Source: Hymenobacter sp. (GTDB taxonomy: Bacteria > Bacteroidota > Bacteroidia > Cytophagales > Hymenobacteraceae). From it: a stretch of 64,000 nucleotides of DNA. Below are positions 1 through 9,864 of the stretch, in pieces. A program made the translations under genes and the position numbers. The DNA is taken from the NCBI GenBank assembly GCA_028288445.1, contig JAQBNT010000242.1, positions 62,001 through 126,000 on the forward strand, read 5' to 3'. The first letter of the stretch is position 1; the number at the start of each line of letters is the position of its first letter. Under the pieces are notes generated by a model that was not told where the DNA came from, ran no database searches, and saw only the letters and a program-made list of their open reading frames with translations.

Positions 1-306
1 ACCAGCCAGCGCGCCGCGTCTCAGTTGAAGCATTCTGATGCATAAGCGGCCTTCCTGCGCGCCTTGTATCCTGCTGGACGAGGCAATACCGGAGCTGTAA
101 TAAGTCAGCCCTGCCGGCTTTAAGCAATTGCAAAATGGCCCCTTTTAACCAGTGGGCAGCGGTAGCGCATATGTGCTCGTGGCGGCCCGGCCGGCACAAA
201 CTCCGTATTTTCTCCAACTATTTTTCCGGGAAAATGCGGATAATAAAGTAGTTATCGGCGCGGAAATTTGAGGATTCTTATTCCTTAACGCCTAGCCTCC
301 GCCGTC
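1..306. other. intergenic, no gene seen
   Basis: No reading frame with recognisable protein content on either strand. The stretch lies upstream of the STAS-like gene and probably holds its promoter, but I see no clear TAnnTTTG box. Confidence 0.5.
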
Positions 307-645
307 ATGACTGTATTTCATGAACTGTTCCCAGCCAGCTACTTATTAGCCCTGGCCCCCCCGGCCACGGCTACGGCCGAAAATGAGCTGGCGGCACACC
401 TGGCCCACGCCTGCCGCAGCGGCAAGCCGGCCGTGTGGGTCGACTGCCGCCTGCTCGACACGCTGCCGGCCACGGCGGCCTGGCAGCTGTGGGCCTGCCA
501 GCAGCAGCTGCGCCGGCGCCACGCCCGCCTGGTACTGTGCCGGGTGCCCGCCGCTGTGGAGCGCACCCTGCGGCAGGCGCTGGCCTGCACGGGAGAAAGC
601 CTGCTCATCGTGCCCACACTGGAAGACGCGGCAGCGCTGGCCTAG
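307..645 (+). CDS. small STAS-like protein
   Basis: A 112-residue protein resembling STAS domains (anti-sigma-factor antagonist fold). Visible features are the central strand KPAVWVDCRLLDTLPATAAW, an Arg-rich helix and a closing strand SLLIVPTLEDAAALA, the usual beta-alpha alternation of STAS proteins. A phosphorylatable Ser/Thr after the second strand, as in SpoIIAA, is not obvious. It lies just upstream of a large PAS histidine kinase on the same strand, so a role in that signalling pathway is plausible but inferred. The ATG at 307 is chosen because it gives the full domain. An alternative reading, a short unrelated protein, cannot be excluded. Confidence 0.55.
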   Translation: MTVFHELFPASYLLALAPPATATAENELAAHLAHACRSGKPAVWVDCRLLDTLPATAAWQLWACQQQLRRRHARLVLCRVPAAVERTLRQALACTGESLLIVPTLEDAAALA

Positions 646-846
646 TGCCGGGGCCGGGCGGAAGCCCCGGCGTTATCAGCCTCTGTGTGAAGGCCCCGGC
701 GGCAGTAGGCTGCTGCGAGCCGTTGCGGCCAGGGGCTTTCCATAAACCAACTTATTACGGCTCAGCTAATGAGCTTGGTCGGGATGGGCCGCCGGGGCCC
801 CTGGGCCGGCCTACCTTTACGAAGCCCTTTCACCCGCCCGACCAGC

Positions 847-3800
847 ATGGATTCCACCGCCAACGCTCAGCCCGACACCCTTCTGCCGGGGCCTCTGCCG
901 GGGCCGCTGATGCGCTGCTGGACACCCTGCCGTGGGGCGTGCTGGTGCTGGACGCGCAGCACATTATCCGGCGCGTGAACCCGCCGATGGTCCGCTGGTG
1001 CGGCTGCCCGCCCGAGGACCTGCCGGGCCAGCCGCTGGCCGGGGCAGCACTGCCGCCAGCCCTGCGCACCGCCCTGCTGCAGCTGCTGGCCTCGGACGCG
1101 GCCGCGCCGCAGGAAGTATTTCTGCCCCAACTGGAACAGTGGATTAGCCTTTCGGCCACCCGCCCGACGGAAGGCTGGATGGTGTGCGCGCAGGACATCA
1201 CCGAGCGGCGGCAGCGCGAGGCCCTGTTGCAAGCCAGTGAGGAGCGGCAGGCGTTTCTGCTGCAGCTCAGCGACGCGCTGCACCCGCTCACCGACCCGGT
1301 GGCCGTGCAGCAGGCCGCGCTGCGCTTTGTGGCCGAGCAGCTGGGCCTCGACCGCACGCTCTACAACGAAATCGACCCCGACGTGACCACCTACACCATG
1401 CGGGCCATCTATGTCCGAGAGGGCTTTGCCGCGTACGGCGGGGTGCAGCCCATGGGGCCGTTCACCGAGTCGGTGCGGGCCTTGCAGCAGGGCGTTACCA
1501 AGGTGGTCTACGATGTTGAAACCGACGACTCGTTCAGCCCCGAAGAAAAAGCCATCTGCGCGGGCATTCAGGTGCGGGCGTTTGTGACGGTGCCGCTGCT
1601 CAAAAACGGGCGGTGGGTGCTCAACCTGGTGGCACACAGCAGCCAGCCCCGCTCCTGGACCCCGCACGAGCTGCACCTGCTGGAAGAAACCGCCGACCGC
1701 ACCTGGGCCGCCGTGGAGCGCGCCCAGGCCGAAGAAGCCCGCCACGCCAGCGAGCAGCGCCTGCGGGCCGTGATGGAAAACCTGCCCGGCGGGGCCGTGT
1801 TCGTGGTGGATGCCGACCTGCACTACCAGGTGGCTGAGGGCGCCGCACTGCAACAGATGGGCCTGCTGGCGTCCGACTTCGTGGGCCGGACGGTGCCGGA
1901 AATGGCCCCGCCGTCCCTCTGGCCCGACTTTCAGCGCCTCTACGCGCAAGCCTTCACCGGCCGGCCGTTCGAGTACGAGCACGAGCAGGGCGGGCGCACG
2001 TTTGCCACGCGGGGCGGGCCGCTGCGTGCGGCCGACGGCAGCGTGGAAGCCGTGCTGGCGGTGAGCTACGACATTACCGCCCGCAAGCAGGCCGAAGCCG
2101 CCGTGCTGGCCTCCGAGGAAAAATACCGCACCCTGTTCGATTCCATCGACGAGGGCTACTGCATCATCGAGATGCTATACGACGCCGAGGGCCAGCCCCA
2201 CGACTGGCGCTACGTGGAGGTGAACCCGGCTTTCGAGAAAAACAACGGCCTGTCCAACGCCACCGGCAAAACCATTCGGGAGCTGACTCCCGCCATCGAG
2301 CCCAAGTGGTTTGCCACCTACGGCCAGGTGGCGCGCACCGGCCAGCCGCTGCGCTTCGAGGAAGACTCCGATGCGCTGGGGCGCTGGTTTTCGCTTTACG
2401 CCTTTCCGGTGGGAGGGCCGGGCAGCCCGCTGGTCGCCGTGCTATTTACCGACATCACCGCCCACAAGCAGAGCCTGGAAGCCCTGCGCCTGAGCGAGGC
2501 GCGCCTCACGCTGGCCCTGCAGGCCGGCCAGATGGGCAGCTTCGAATGGACCTCCGAGGGCAACCGCATCACCTTGTCGGCCATGTCGGAAGAAGTGCTG
2601 GGGCTGCGGCCCGACACCGCAATTGCTACCAGCGAGGCCTTTTTTGCGCTGGTGCACCCCGACGACCGCGACCGCCACCAGGCCATATTTGCCGAGGCCG
2701 GCCGCACGGGCGAGGACTTCCACAGCATCTACCGCATCATTCGCCCCCGCAACGGGGCCGTGCGCTGGATAGAAGAGCGCGGCATGGGCACCCACGAGCC
2801 GGGCAACAGCGGCGTGTGCCTGCGCGGCGTGCATTGGGACGTGACCGCGGCCATGCTGGCCCAGCAGCAGCTGGCCGAGTTCAATACCCGACTGGAGCAG
2901 CGCGTGGCCCGCCGCACCCGCGACCTGCAGGCCAGCCGCGACCTGCTGCAGTCCGTGTTCGACACCAACCTGATTGCCATGTCGGTGCAGGAGGCCGTGC
3001 GCGATGAAACCGGAGCTGTGCAGGACTTCCGCCTGCGGCTGGTGAGCAAGGAGCTGGAGCGCGAAACCGGCCGCACCGACCTGGTGGGCAAGCTTTATTC
3101 GGTAGAATACCCGGGCATCCGCGCCACGGGCCTCTTCGACCTGGCCGTGCGGGCCCTGGAAACCGGCGAGCCCCAGGGCATGGAGTACTACTACAACCAC
3201 GAAGGCTTCGACAAGTGGTTTGCCTGCCAGTTTGTGAAGCTCGGCGACGGCATAGTGGCCACCAACCTCGACATCACCGAGCGCAAAAACGCCGAGCAGG
3301 AGCGCACCCGCAACCTGCGCCTGCTGGAACAGGCCGAAGCCGTGGCCGGCCTGGGCAGCTGGGACTACGAGCTGACCACCGGCACCATGCGCTGGTCCGA
3401 CGGCATGTATCAGCTTTTTGGCCTGCCCGTAGGCAGCCCCGTGGCCCCGGCCGACTACCTGGGCCGGGTGGTGCCCGACGACCGGGTCCGGGCCGAGCAG
3501 CTGGTGTGCCGCCTGGCCACCGGCGCCGGCGACTTTGAGGAAACCCTGCGCCTGCGCGTGAACGACGAGGTGAAGACCGTGCGCATGAAAGCCGTGACGT
3601 TTCACGACGCGCAGGGCCAGGCCGAGCGCATACTGGGCATCGAGCTGGACATCAGCCAGCTGCAGCGCCTGGAGCAGGACAACCTGCGCCTGCGCCTGCG
3701 CCAGCAGCGGGCCTTGTTCGAGGCCGTGCAGGCCGCCCAGGAAGCCGAGCGCAAGCGCATGGCCGAGAGCCTGCACAACGGCATCGGCCAGATGCTGTAC

Positions 3801-4364
3801 GCCACTAAGCTGCGCCTCGACCGCCTGCACGCCCCGCTGCTGGGCACCGACCCCGCCCTGGCCGCCGCCCGCCACGAGGCCGACCAGCTGCTGGGCGAGG
3901 CCATCCGGCAAATCCGGGCCCTCTCGCACGAGCTGGTGCCCCTGGTGCTGGAAGAGTTTGGCCTGCCCACCGCCCTGAAAGACATTTGCCGCAGCATGAG
4001 CAGCTCGCAGCTGCGCCTGCATTGCCAGGTGCTGCTCGACGAGGCCGCCGCCCCCCTCGGCCCGGCCCTGCAAATGGCCCTCTACCGCATGGCCCAGGAG
4101 CTCACCCAGAACATCATCAAACACGCCCGCGGGGCCACCGAGGCCAGCCTGGAGCTGGAAACCATGCCCGGCTGGGCGCTGCTGCGGGCCGAAGACAACG
4201 GCTCCGGCTTTGCCCCGTCCCCCGCCGGGCGCACCGGCCTGGGCCTGCGCAGCATTCGCGACCGGGTGGCCCTGCTGGGCGGCCAGCTCGAAACCGGGTC
4301 CGTCGCTACGGGCGGTGCTTACGTACGCATTCGCATTCCCTTACCTGTTCCCCTCACGCGATGA
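847..4364 (+). CDS. multi-PAS/GAF sensor histidine kinase (frame break near the start)
   Basis: NarL-class sensor kinase. In order by nucleotide: PAS (about 912-1210), GAF (1250-1720), five further PAS repeats (about 1750-3660, each ending in a DITxRK-like signature), a HisKA_3 dimerisation segment with the phospho-accepting His in AESLHNGIGQML (codon 3774-3776), then an HATPase with N-box QNIIKHARG and G-boxes EDNGSGF and GLGLRS. No transmembrane segment is visible, so it is probably cytoplasmic. The natural start ATG at 847 reads MDSTANAQPDTLLPGPLPGP and then leaves frame relative to the PAS domain. The break falls in a tandem TCTGCCGGGGCC repeat at about 886-908. The only in-frame ATG upstream (435) lies inside the STAS-like gene and gives a non-protein-like leader. 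The stop overlaps the next gene as ATGA. Confidence 0.85.
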
Positions 4365-5002
4365 TTCGCTTATTTCTTGTTGACGACCACGCCGTGCTGC
4401 GCCACGGCCTGCGGCTGCTTTTCCAGCAGGACGCCTCGCTGCAAGTAGTCGGCGAAGCCGACAGCGGCGAACAGCTGCTCGCCCGGCTGCCCACCACGCC
4501 CTGCGACGTGGTGCTGCTCGACCTGCACATGCCGGGCCTCGACGGCCTGGCCACCACCGAGCGCCTGCACGCCGAGTTTCCCGAGGTGCGCGTGCTGGTG
4601 CTCTCGATGGTCGACAACGAGCGGGCCATCGGGCAGGTGCTGGCCGCCGGTGCGTCCGGCTTTATCCTCAAAAACGCCGGCCATGACGAGATTGTGGTGG
4701 CTGTGAGGACCGTGGCGGCCGGCCGGCGCTACCTGTGCTCCGAGCTGGGCCTGGCCATGCTCGACAAGCTGCTGAACGGCATTGCGGAACCGGTGCCCAA
4801 GCCCACGGGCGGCCTCTCGGCCCGCGAGCAGGAGGTGCTACAGCTCGTGGCCGACGGCCTGACCACCGCCGCCATTGCTGATAAGCTCTTCACCAGCCCC
4901 CGCACCGTGGAAACCCACCGCCAGACCATCATGGAGAAAACCGGGGCCAAAAACACCGCCGCGCTCATAAAAGCCGCCGCCAGCCAGGGCTGGCTGAAGT
5001 AG
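4361..5002 (+). CDS. NarL/FixJ-family response regulator
   Basis: A 213-residue receiver plus LuxR-type helix-turn-helix. The receiver starts MIRLFLVDDHAVLRHGL with the acidic pair DD, the phospho-acceptor Asp in VVLLDLHMPG (about residue 55) and a conserved Lys in FILKNAG. The output domain has the family signature LSAREQEVLQLVADG, followed by TSPRTVETHRQTIMEK. The start codon overlaps the kinase stop (ATGA at 4361-4364), which indicates translational coupling and makes it the cognate partner of that kinase. Targets cannot be read from the sequence. Confidence 0.93.
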   Translation: MIRLFLVDDHAVLRHGLRLLFQQDASLQVVGEADSGEQLLARLPTTPCDVVLLDLHMPGLDGLATTERLHAEFPEVRVLVLSMVDNERAIGQVLAAGASGFILKNAGHDEIVVAVRTVAAGRRYLCSELGLAMLDKLLNGIAEPVPKPTGGLSAREQEVLQLVADGLTTAAIADKLFTSPRTVETHRQTIMEKTGAKNTAALIKAAASQGWLK

Positions 5003-5040
5003 GGCGTTTGGCTGGGTTGGAGCGGCAGACTAAAAGACCG

Positions 5041-5136
5041 TCATGCAGCGCGCAGCGAAGCATCTCGCGTGGGGTAGTAATCAAACTGATTAGGGTTAGT
5101 CAAAGCATGCAAGATGCTTCGCTGCGCGCTGCATGA
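5041..5136. repeat. intergenic inverted repeat, 25-bp perfect arms
   Basis: Arms 5041-5065 and 5112-5136 are exact reverse complements, starting TCATGCAGCGCGCAGC. Related palindromes occur at 8518, 8865, 10120, 12643, 26690 and 50352, so this is a dispersed REP-like family. It could also fold in RNA and end transcription after the response regulator. Confidence 0.85.
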
Positions 5137-5192
5137 ACGTTCCTTTTTAATCCTGCCACCATCCCAAAACAGGTGTAACTACGGACTCCGCA

Positions 5193-5222
5193 ATTTATAC
5201 GGAACAAAAAAACCGTATAAAT
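5193..5222. promoter_or_regulatory. operator-like inverted repeat upstream of SDR gene
   Basis: ATTTATACGG and CCGTATAAAT form 10-bp perfect arms separated by 10 bp, 67 bp before the SDR start. A near copy (TTATAC...AACCGTATAA) lies upstream of the secreted repeat protein at 13696-13720. It looks like a dimeric regulator site or promoter element; the binding protein is unknown. Confidence 0.45.
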
Positions 5223-5288
5223 CAGCCCGGTAGCGGTTGGCAACCCGCCGTACAACCCGGACAGGCATTTGCTTTTTGCCTGCCGCCT

Positions 5289-6152
5289 ATGAAAACCAAA
5301 CCAACCGCGCTGCCCCCACAGCACCAGAACCACCAGCCGGGCCTCGAAACCGAAATGACCCCGCCGCCGGAGTACATCCGGCCCAACTACCGCGGCAGCG
5401 GCAAGCTGGAGGGCAAAGTGGCCCTCATCACGGGTGGCGACTCCGGCATCGGCCGGGCCGTGGCCGTGCATTTTGCCCGCGAAGGAGCCGCCGTGGCCAT
5501 TGCCTACCTGCCCGAGGAGCAGGCCGACGCCAACGAAACCCAGCGCTTGGTGCTGGCCGAAGGCCTCCGTTGCCTGCAGTTGCCCGGCGACCTGCGCGAC
5601 GCCCGTTTCTGCGAAGAAATAGTGGCCCAAACCGTGCGGGAGCTGGGCCAGCTCAACATCGTAGTGGGCAACGCCGCTGAGCAGTTCATCAGCCAGGACG
5701 TGGCCACGCTGCCCCACGAGCAGTTCGAAGACACGTTCCAGGTCAACTTTTTTGCGCTGGTGCGGGTGGTGAAAGCTGCCCTGCCACACCTGCACGCCGG
5801 CGACAGCATCATCGCTACCTCGTCCATCAACGCCTACCGCGGCAACCAGCAGCTGGTCGACTACTCGGCCACCAAGGGCGCCATCACGGCCTACATCCGC
5901 TCCATTGCGCAGCAGCTGGCCGAGAAGGGCATTCGGGCCAACACCGTGGCCCCCGGCCCCATCTGGACGCCCCTCATCCCGGCCAGCTTCCCGGCCGACA
6001 AGGTGGCCAAGTTCGGGCAGGACACCACCCTGAAACGCCCCGGTCAGCCATCGGAAGTGGCTCCCGCATTCGTGTTCCTGGCTTCGGAAGATGCCTCTTA
6101 CATCACCGGCCAGGCCATTCACCCCAACGGCGGCGAGGTGCTCAACACCTAG
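5289..6152 (+). CDS. SDR-family oxidoreductase (YghA/general-stress type)
   Basis: A 287-residue NAD(P)-dependent short-chain dehydrogenase of the subgroup with a 40-50 residue N-terminal extension. It shows the cofactor loop TGGDSGIGRAVA, catalytic Ser in ATSSINAY, and Tyr/Lys in YSATKGA. The C-terminal NPNGGEV region matches the family. The usual NNAG motif is changed to GNAA, so the catalytic Asn environment is atypical. Family members act on aldehydes or sugars and are often stress-induced. An inverted-repeat operator lies just upstream. The next gene follows 34 bp downstream on the same strand, so co-transcription is likely. Substrate unknown. Confidence 0.88.
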   Translation: MKTKPTALPPQHQNHQPGLETEMTPPPEYIRPNYRGSGKLEGKVALITGGDSGIGRAVAVHFAREGAAVAIAYLPEEQADANETQRLVLAEGLRCLQLPGDLRDARFCEEIVAQTVRELGQLNIVVGNAAEQFISQDVATLPHEQFEDTFQVNFFALVRVVKAALPHLHAGDSIIATSSINAYRGNQQLVDYSATKGAITAYIRSIAQQLAEKGIRANTVAPGPIWTPLIPASFPADKVAKFGQDTTLKRPGQPSEVAPAFVFLASEDASYITGQAIHPNGGEVLNT

Positions 6153-6186
6153 GCGCAGGGGCTTTTGTTTCACGAAAAGACTTGTA

Positions 6187-7473
6187 ATGAAAAACGTTGA
6201 ACTCTGGGGCGGCGTGGAATGCACCTGCCGCCGGGTGGGCGACGCCTACTCCGACCAGCTCACGCGCAGCGGACACCGCCACCGCCTCACCGACCTCGAC
6301 CGCTTTGCCGAATTGGGCCTGCGCACCCTGCGCTACCCCGTGCTCTGGGAGCACGTGGCCCCGGCCAGCCTCGAAAGCCCCGACTGGCGCTGGCCCGACG
6401 AGCGCCTGCCCCGCCTGCAAACCCTGGGCATCGAGCCCATTGTGGGCCTGGTGCATCACGGCAGCGGCCCCCGCTACACGGCCCTCAACCAGCCCAACTT
6501 TGCGCCCGGCCTGGCCCGCTACGCCGGTATGGTGGCCGCGCGCTACCCCTGGGTGCGCTACTACACGCCCGTGAACGAGCCGCTGACCACCGCCCGCTTC
6601 AGCGGCCTCTACGGCCTGTGGTACCCGCACGGCACTTCCGATGCGATATTCGTGCGCCTGCTCTACAACCAGGTGCTGGGCACGAAGCTGGCCATGCAGG
6701 CCATTCGGCGCGTGAACCCGGCCGCCGAGCTGGTGCAAACCGAAGACCTGGGCCACACCCACGCCACGCATGCCCTGGCCGACCAGGCCACCTTTGAAAA
6801 CCACCGCCGCTGGCTCACCTTCGACCTGCTGAGCGGGGCCGTGACGCGGCACCACCCACTGTGGGGCTACCTGCGTCGCCACGGCCTGACCACCGCCGAG
6901 CTGCTGGCCTTGCAGCACGACCCGCTGCCGCCCGACATCCTGGGCATCAACTACTACGCTACCAGTGAGCGGTTTCTGGACGACCGGCTGGCCTACTACC
7001 CCGGCCGGGGCCCCTTGCCCGCCACGGGCGGCCGCCCCGCCTACGTCGACACCGAAGCCGTGCGTATTGCCGACGCCGGATTGATTGGGCTGGAAGGCCT
7101 GTTGCATCAGGCCTGGGTGCGCTACGGCCGCCCGCTGGCCGTTACGGAATCGCACCTGGGCTGCACTCGCGAGGAGCAGATGCGCTGGCTGCACCAGGCC
7201 TGGGAAGCCGCCAACCGCCTCCGGGCCCGCGGCGTGGACATGCGCGGCCTGACCGTGTGGTCGCTGCTGGGCGCGTTCGACTGGGACAACCTGCTCACCC
7301 AAGACGGGGCATCGTACGAAAGCGGTGCCTTCGACCTGCGCGGCGGCGAGCCCCGGCCCACGGCCCTAGCCAAAATGGTGCATAACCTAACCCACCACGG
7401 CCACCACGAGCACCCCGTGCTGCACAGCCCCGGCTGGTGGCAGCGCGACACGCGCTTCTACGCCATTCCGTAA
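6187..7473 (+). CDS. glycoside hydrolase family 1-like protein
   Basis: A 428-residue GH1-like TIM-barrel enzyme. The acid/base Glu is in the NEP motif (YYTPVNEPLTTARFSG) and the nucleophile Glu is probably in LAVTESHLG, where classical GH1 enzymes have TENG. The loss of Asn-Gly and the divergent N-terminus (VELWGGVECTCRRVGD) set it apart from ordinary beta-glucosidases. No signal peptide, so cytoplasmic. The start at 6187 is preferred over upstream in-frame codons because those overlap the SDR gene and read as nonsense. The RmlD-like gene follows 111 bp later. In some bacteria the two domains are, from memory, fused, which suggests joint action on one sugar substrate; this is inference. Confidence 0.85.
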   Translation: MKNVELWGGVECTCRRVGDAYSDQLTRSGHRHRLTDLDRFAELGLRTLRYPVLWEHVAPASLESPDWRWPDERLPRLQTLGIEPIVGLVHHGSGPRYTALNQPNFAPGLARYAGMVAARYPWVRYYTPVNEPLTTARFSGLYGLWYPHGTSDAIFVRLLYNQVLGTKLAMQAIRRVNPAAELVQTEDLGHTHATHALADQATFENHRRWLTFDLLSGAVTRHHPLWGYLRRHGLTTAELLALQHDPLPPDILGINYYATSERFLDDRLAYYPGRGPLPATGGRPAYVDTEAVRIADAGLIGLEGLLHQAWVRYGRPLAVTESHLGCTREEQMRWLHQAWEAANRLRARGVDMRGLTVWSLLGAFDWDNLLTQDGASYESGAFDLRGGEPRPTALAKMVHNLTHHGHHEHPVLHSPGWWQRDTRFYAIP

Positions 7474-7584
7474 TGCGGCTGGACAAATGGCGCGGACTTT
7501 TAGGCCGTACATGGTAACGCCTGGAACTCGCGAACGAAAAGACCGCGCCACGCCCACTGCGCATTTCTAATTCTCCTTTCTCTT

Positions 7585-8502
7585 ATGAAAACGACTTCCC
7601 CCGCTACTGCTCCTCCCCCATTCAGCAGCCCGCCGCTGCTCATCACCGGCCGCACGGGCACGCTGGGCCGGGCCTTCCGGCGCGTGTGCCACATTCGCGG
7701 CCTGGAGGCCGTGTGCCTGGGCCGCGCCGAGCTGGATATTGCGGACTTGGCATGCATCAATCAAGCGTTGGACCACTATCAGCCCTGGGCCGTGGTGAAC
7801 ACCGCCGGCTACGTGCGCGTGGATGAAGCCGAGGCCGACGAGGCCCGCTGCTACCGCGAAAACGCCGTGGGCCCGGCGCTGCTGGCCGAGGCCTGCGCGG
7901 CGCGCGGCATCCAGCTGCTCACCTTTTCGTCAGACCTGGTTTTTGATGGGCAGCAGCAGCACGCCTACTTCGAAACCGACCGCGCCCGGCCCCTCAACGT
8001 GTACGGTCACAGCAAGCTGCGCGCCGAGCAGGTGGTGCTGGCCCGGCTGCCGGCGGCGCTGGTGGTGCGCACAAGCTCCTTTTTCAGCGCCTGGGATTCG
8101 CACAATTTCGTGCACCACGCCCTAGCCGCCGCCCGCGCCGGCCAGCCCTTCGCCGCCGCTGAAGACCTGCTCATCACCCCCACCTACGTGCCTGACCTCG
8201 TGAACACCGCCCTCGACCTGCTGCTCGACGAGGAGCGCGGCATCTGGCACCTCACCAACCACGGCACTTGCACCTGGGCCGAGCTGGCCCGCCAGGCCGT
8301 GGGCGCCGCCGGCCTCGATGCGGCGGGCATCGTGCCACGGCCCGTGGCCTCGTTCGGCTGGGCGGCGGTGCGGCCTACGTTCAGCGCCTTGCGCAGCCAG
8401 CAGGGCATTCTGCTGCCGAGCGTGGAAAGCGCCTTGCAGCGGTATCTGGCCGATGAGCAGCTGCTGCAATCGGCCAGCCCGCCGGCGGTGCTGGCGGCGT
8501 AG
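7585..8502 (+). CDS. RmlD-like sugar-nucleotide reductase / extended SDR
   Basis: A 305-residue protein of the dTDP-4-dehydrorhamnose reductase family. It has the Rossmann motif TGRTGTLGRAF, the strand plus serine TFSSDLVFDG and the catalytic pair in YGHSKLRAE (YxxxK). Length is normal for the family (about 300). No dTDP-rhamnose synthesis genes (rmlA, B, C) are present in the window, so a role in O-antigen supply is not supported. Its neighbour is the GH1-like enzyme, and the pair may form one module. A strong rho-independent terminator follows at 8518. Confidence 0.85.
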   Translation: MKTTSPATAPPPFSSPPLLITGRTGTLGRAFRRVCHIRGLEAVCLGRAELDIADLACINQALDHYQPWAVVNTAGYVRVDEAEADEARCYRENAVGPALLAEACAARGIQLLTFSSDLVFDGQQQHAYFETDRARPLNVYGHSKLRAEQVVLARLPAALVVRTSSFFSAWDSHNFVHHALAAARAGQPFAAAEDLLITPTYVPDLVNTALDLLLDEERGIWHLTNHGTCTWAELARQAVGAAGLDAAGIVPRPVASFGWAAVRPTFSALRSQQGILLPSVESALQRYLADEQLLQSASPPAVLAA

Positions 8503-8517
8503 CTATCAAATTTGAGA

Positions 8518-8558
8518 GCCCGTCATGCTTCGCTGCGCTCTGCATGACGGGCTTTTTT
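8518..8558 (+). terminator. rho-independent terminator
   Basis: Arms GCCCGTCATGC (8518-8528) and GCATGACGGGC (8542-8552) form an 11-bp stem followed by TTTTTT. It belongs to the same TCATGC palindrome family seen elsewhere and ends the 5.3-8.5 kb transcript. Confidence 0.85.
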
Positions 8559-8599
8559 GCTTTCGAATAAATTCAAAATACCCTTAATACCTCTACACC

Positions 8600-8857
8600 A
8601 TGCCCCTGCACCCCGAGCTAGACAAAAAACTCAGCAAAACTTACGAGCCCAAAAGCACCATCGACGACGTGTTCAAGGGCTACGACATCACCTTCACCAC
8701 CAACGAGCACGGCGAGCCGGTGCTGCTGTTCTTCGGCAAGCGCCGGCCAGACGGCCTCATTGCCGGCGAACGGTACACGCGCACCATCAAGCGACAGCCG
8801 GGCAGCCTGGAAGTGAAATCGAGCCACTGGGACAACCAGGGCAAGATAATGCGCTAA
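8600..8857 (+). CDS. conserved-looking small hypothetical protein
   Basis: An 85-residue soluble protein starting MPLHPELDKKLSKTYEPKS. It contains alternating beta-like segments (YDITFTTNEHGEPVLLFFGKR, cut here at its end; ERYTRTIKRQPG) and charged ends. Composition and codon use fit a real gene. It has its own short leader after the terminator at 8518 and is followed by a palindrome at 8865. I do not recognise a family; function unknown. Confidence 0.7.
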   Translation: MPLHPELDKKLSKTYEPKSTIDDVFKGYDITFTTNEHGEPVLLFFGKRRPDGLIAGERYTRTIKRQPGSLEVKSSHWDNQGKIMR

Positions 8858-8864
8858 AAAATAA

Positions 8865-8954
8865 CGTCATGCTGAGCGGAGCCGAAGCATTTCTACTGCA
8901 GTAGTAAATGAATACTTGCGTGGTAGAGATGCTTCGGCTGCGCTCAACATGACG
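8865..8954. repeat. REP-like palindrome
   Basis: Imperfect arms 8865-8897 and 8922-8954 (CGTCATGCTGAGC... and ...GAACATGACG-like end with the core GATGCTTCGGCTG). It lies between two converging genes and ends in GGGCTTTTGTG, so it can double as a terminator. Confidence 0.7.
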
Positions 8955-9006
8955 GGCTTTTGTGTTCTGCCTTCAGGCAGCGGCCCGGCACCGGAGCCGC
9001 TTTGAG

Positions 9007-9864
9007 CTACTCCGGGTTTTCCACCGGTGGCTTGGTGGACGCGAAGCCGGGCAGGGTGAAGCGCTGCCCCATGGCCAGCAGGTGCACGCGCAGGTCGCGG
9101 ATGGAAAACACCTCGCCGGGCTTCACGTCGGAAATGGTGTTGCCGGTGCATTCGTGGCCGTCGAGCAGGACCACAATGCCGCTGCCGATGACTTCCAGCT
9201 CGGTGCCTTTGGTGACGAGTACGGCCGTGTCCTCCTCCAGGCCCAGGCCGATGCAGCCGGGGTTGGTGGCGATAATCTGGGCCATGCGCACGATGCGGCC
9301 CCGGGCAATGAAGTGGGTATCGACGGCCACGTCGCGCAGCAACTGCAGGCCGGTGGTGATGTGGATTTCGTCCTTCACAAAGCCGGCATCGTTGCGGCCC
9401 TGGTAAATCATGGGCGTGCTCATGGCCGCGGCCCCGGCGCTGGTGCCCGCGATGACGATGGGCTCGTGCAGGTAGCGCTCGGTGAGGCGGGCAAGCACCA
9501 GCGTGCCGCCGAGCAGCGCCGTGAGCCGCAGCTGGTCGCCGCCCGTGAACATGACGCCGTCGGCCCGGTTCAGCATGTCCAACGCTTCCACGCTGTTGGC
9601 TTGCTCGCGGCTTTGCACGTTCAGCACTTCGACCTTTTTGAGGCCGAGGCTGTTGAACAGGTCGACGTAGTCCTGGGCCGATTCTTCGGGCTCTTCCGAC
9701 GCGGTGGGGATGACGACGATGGTGCCTTTTTTGTGCAGCTCGTCCACGAAGCGCTTCAGGATAAATTCGGGCGATTGTTCGTGCGAGGGACCGGCTTTCT
9801 CGCGCTGCTCGTGGCCGCCGATGAGGAGTAGCTTGCCTTTGGGGGTGGGAAACAGATGGCGCAT
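9007..9864 (-). CDS. cphB: cyanophycinase (peptidase S51)
   Basis: A 285-residue serine exopeptidase that releases beta-Asp-Arg dipeptides from cyanophycin. The nucleophile Ser is in the elbow IAGTSAGAAAM (about residue 143), with the preceding FTGGDQLRL loop and the later NPGCIGLGLEEDTAVLV block typical of CphB. No signal peptide, so it is the intracellular form. The isoaspartyl peptidase that would finish the pathway is encoded upstream on the same strand at 10202-11113, separated by 337 bp with two hairpins, so they are probably separate transcripts. No cyanophycin synthetase is present in the window. Confidence 0.92.
   Translation of the reverse strand: MRHLFPTPKGKLLLIGGHEQREKAGPSHEQSPEFILKRFVDELHKKGTIVVIPTASEEPEESAQDYVDLFNSLGLKKVEVLNVQSREQANSVEALDMLNRADGVMFTGGDQLRLTALLGGTLVLARLTERYLHEPIVIAGTSAGAAAMSTPMIYQGRNDAGFVKDEIHITTGLQLLRDVAVDTHFIARGRIVRMAQIIATNPGCIGLGLEEDTAVLVTKGTELEVIGSGIVVLLDGHECTGNTISDVKPGEVFSIRDLRVHLLAMGQRFTLPGFASTKPPVENPE

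Noticed and set aside
435-846. Extended N-terminus of the first histidine kinase
   Set aside because: It overlaps the STAS-like gene in another frame and reads as Pro/Ala/Arg-rich non-protein sequence; the start at 847 with a frame break is more likely.
2442-4124. Long open frame on the minus strand under the histidine kinase
   Set aside because: It is the antisense of a high-GC kinase gene with clear domains; its protein is Ala/Gly/His-rich without motifs.
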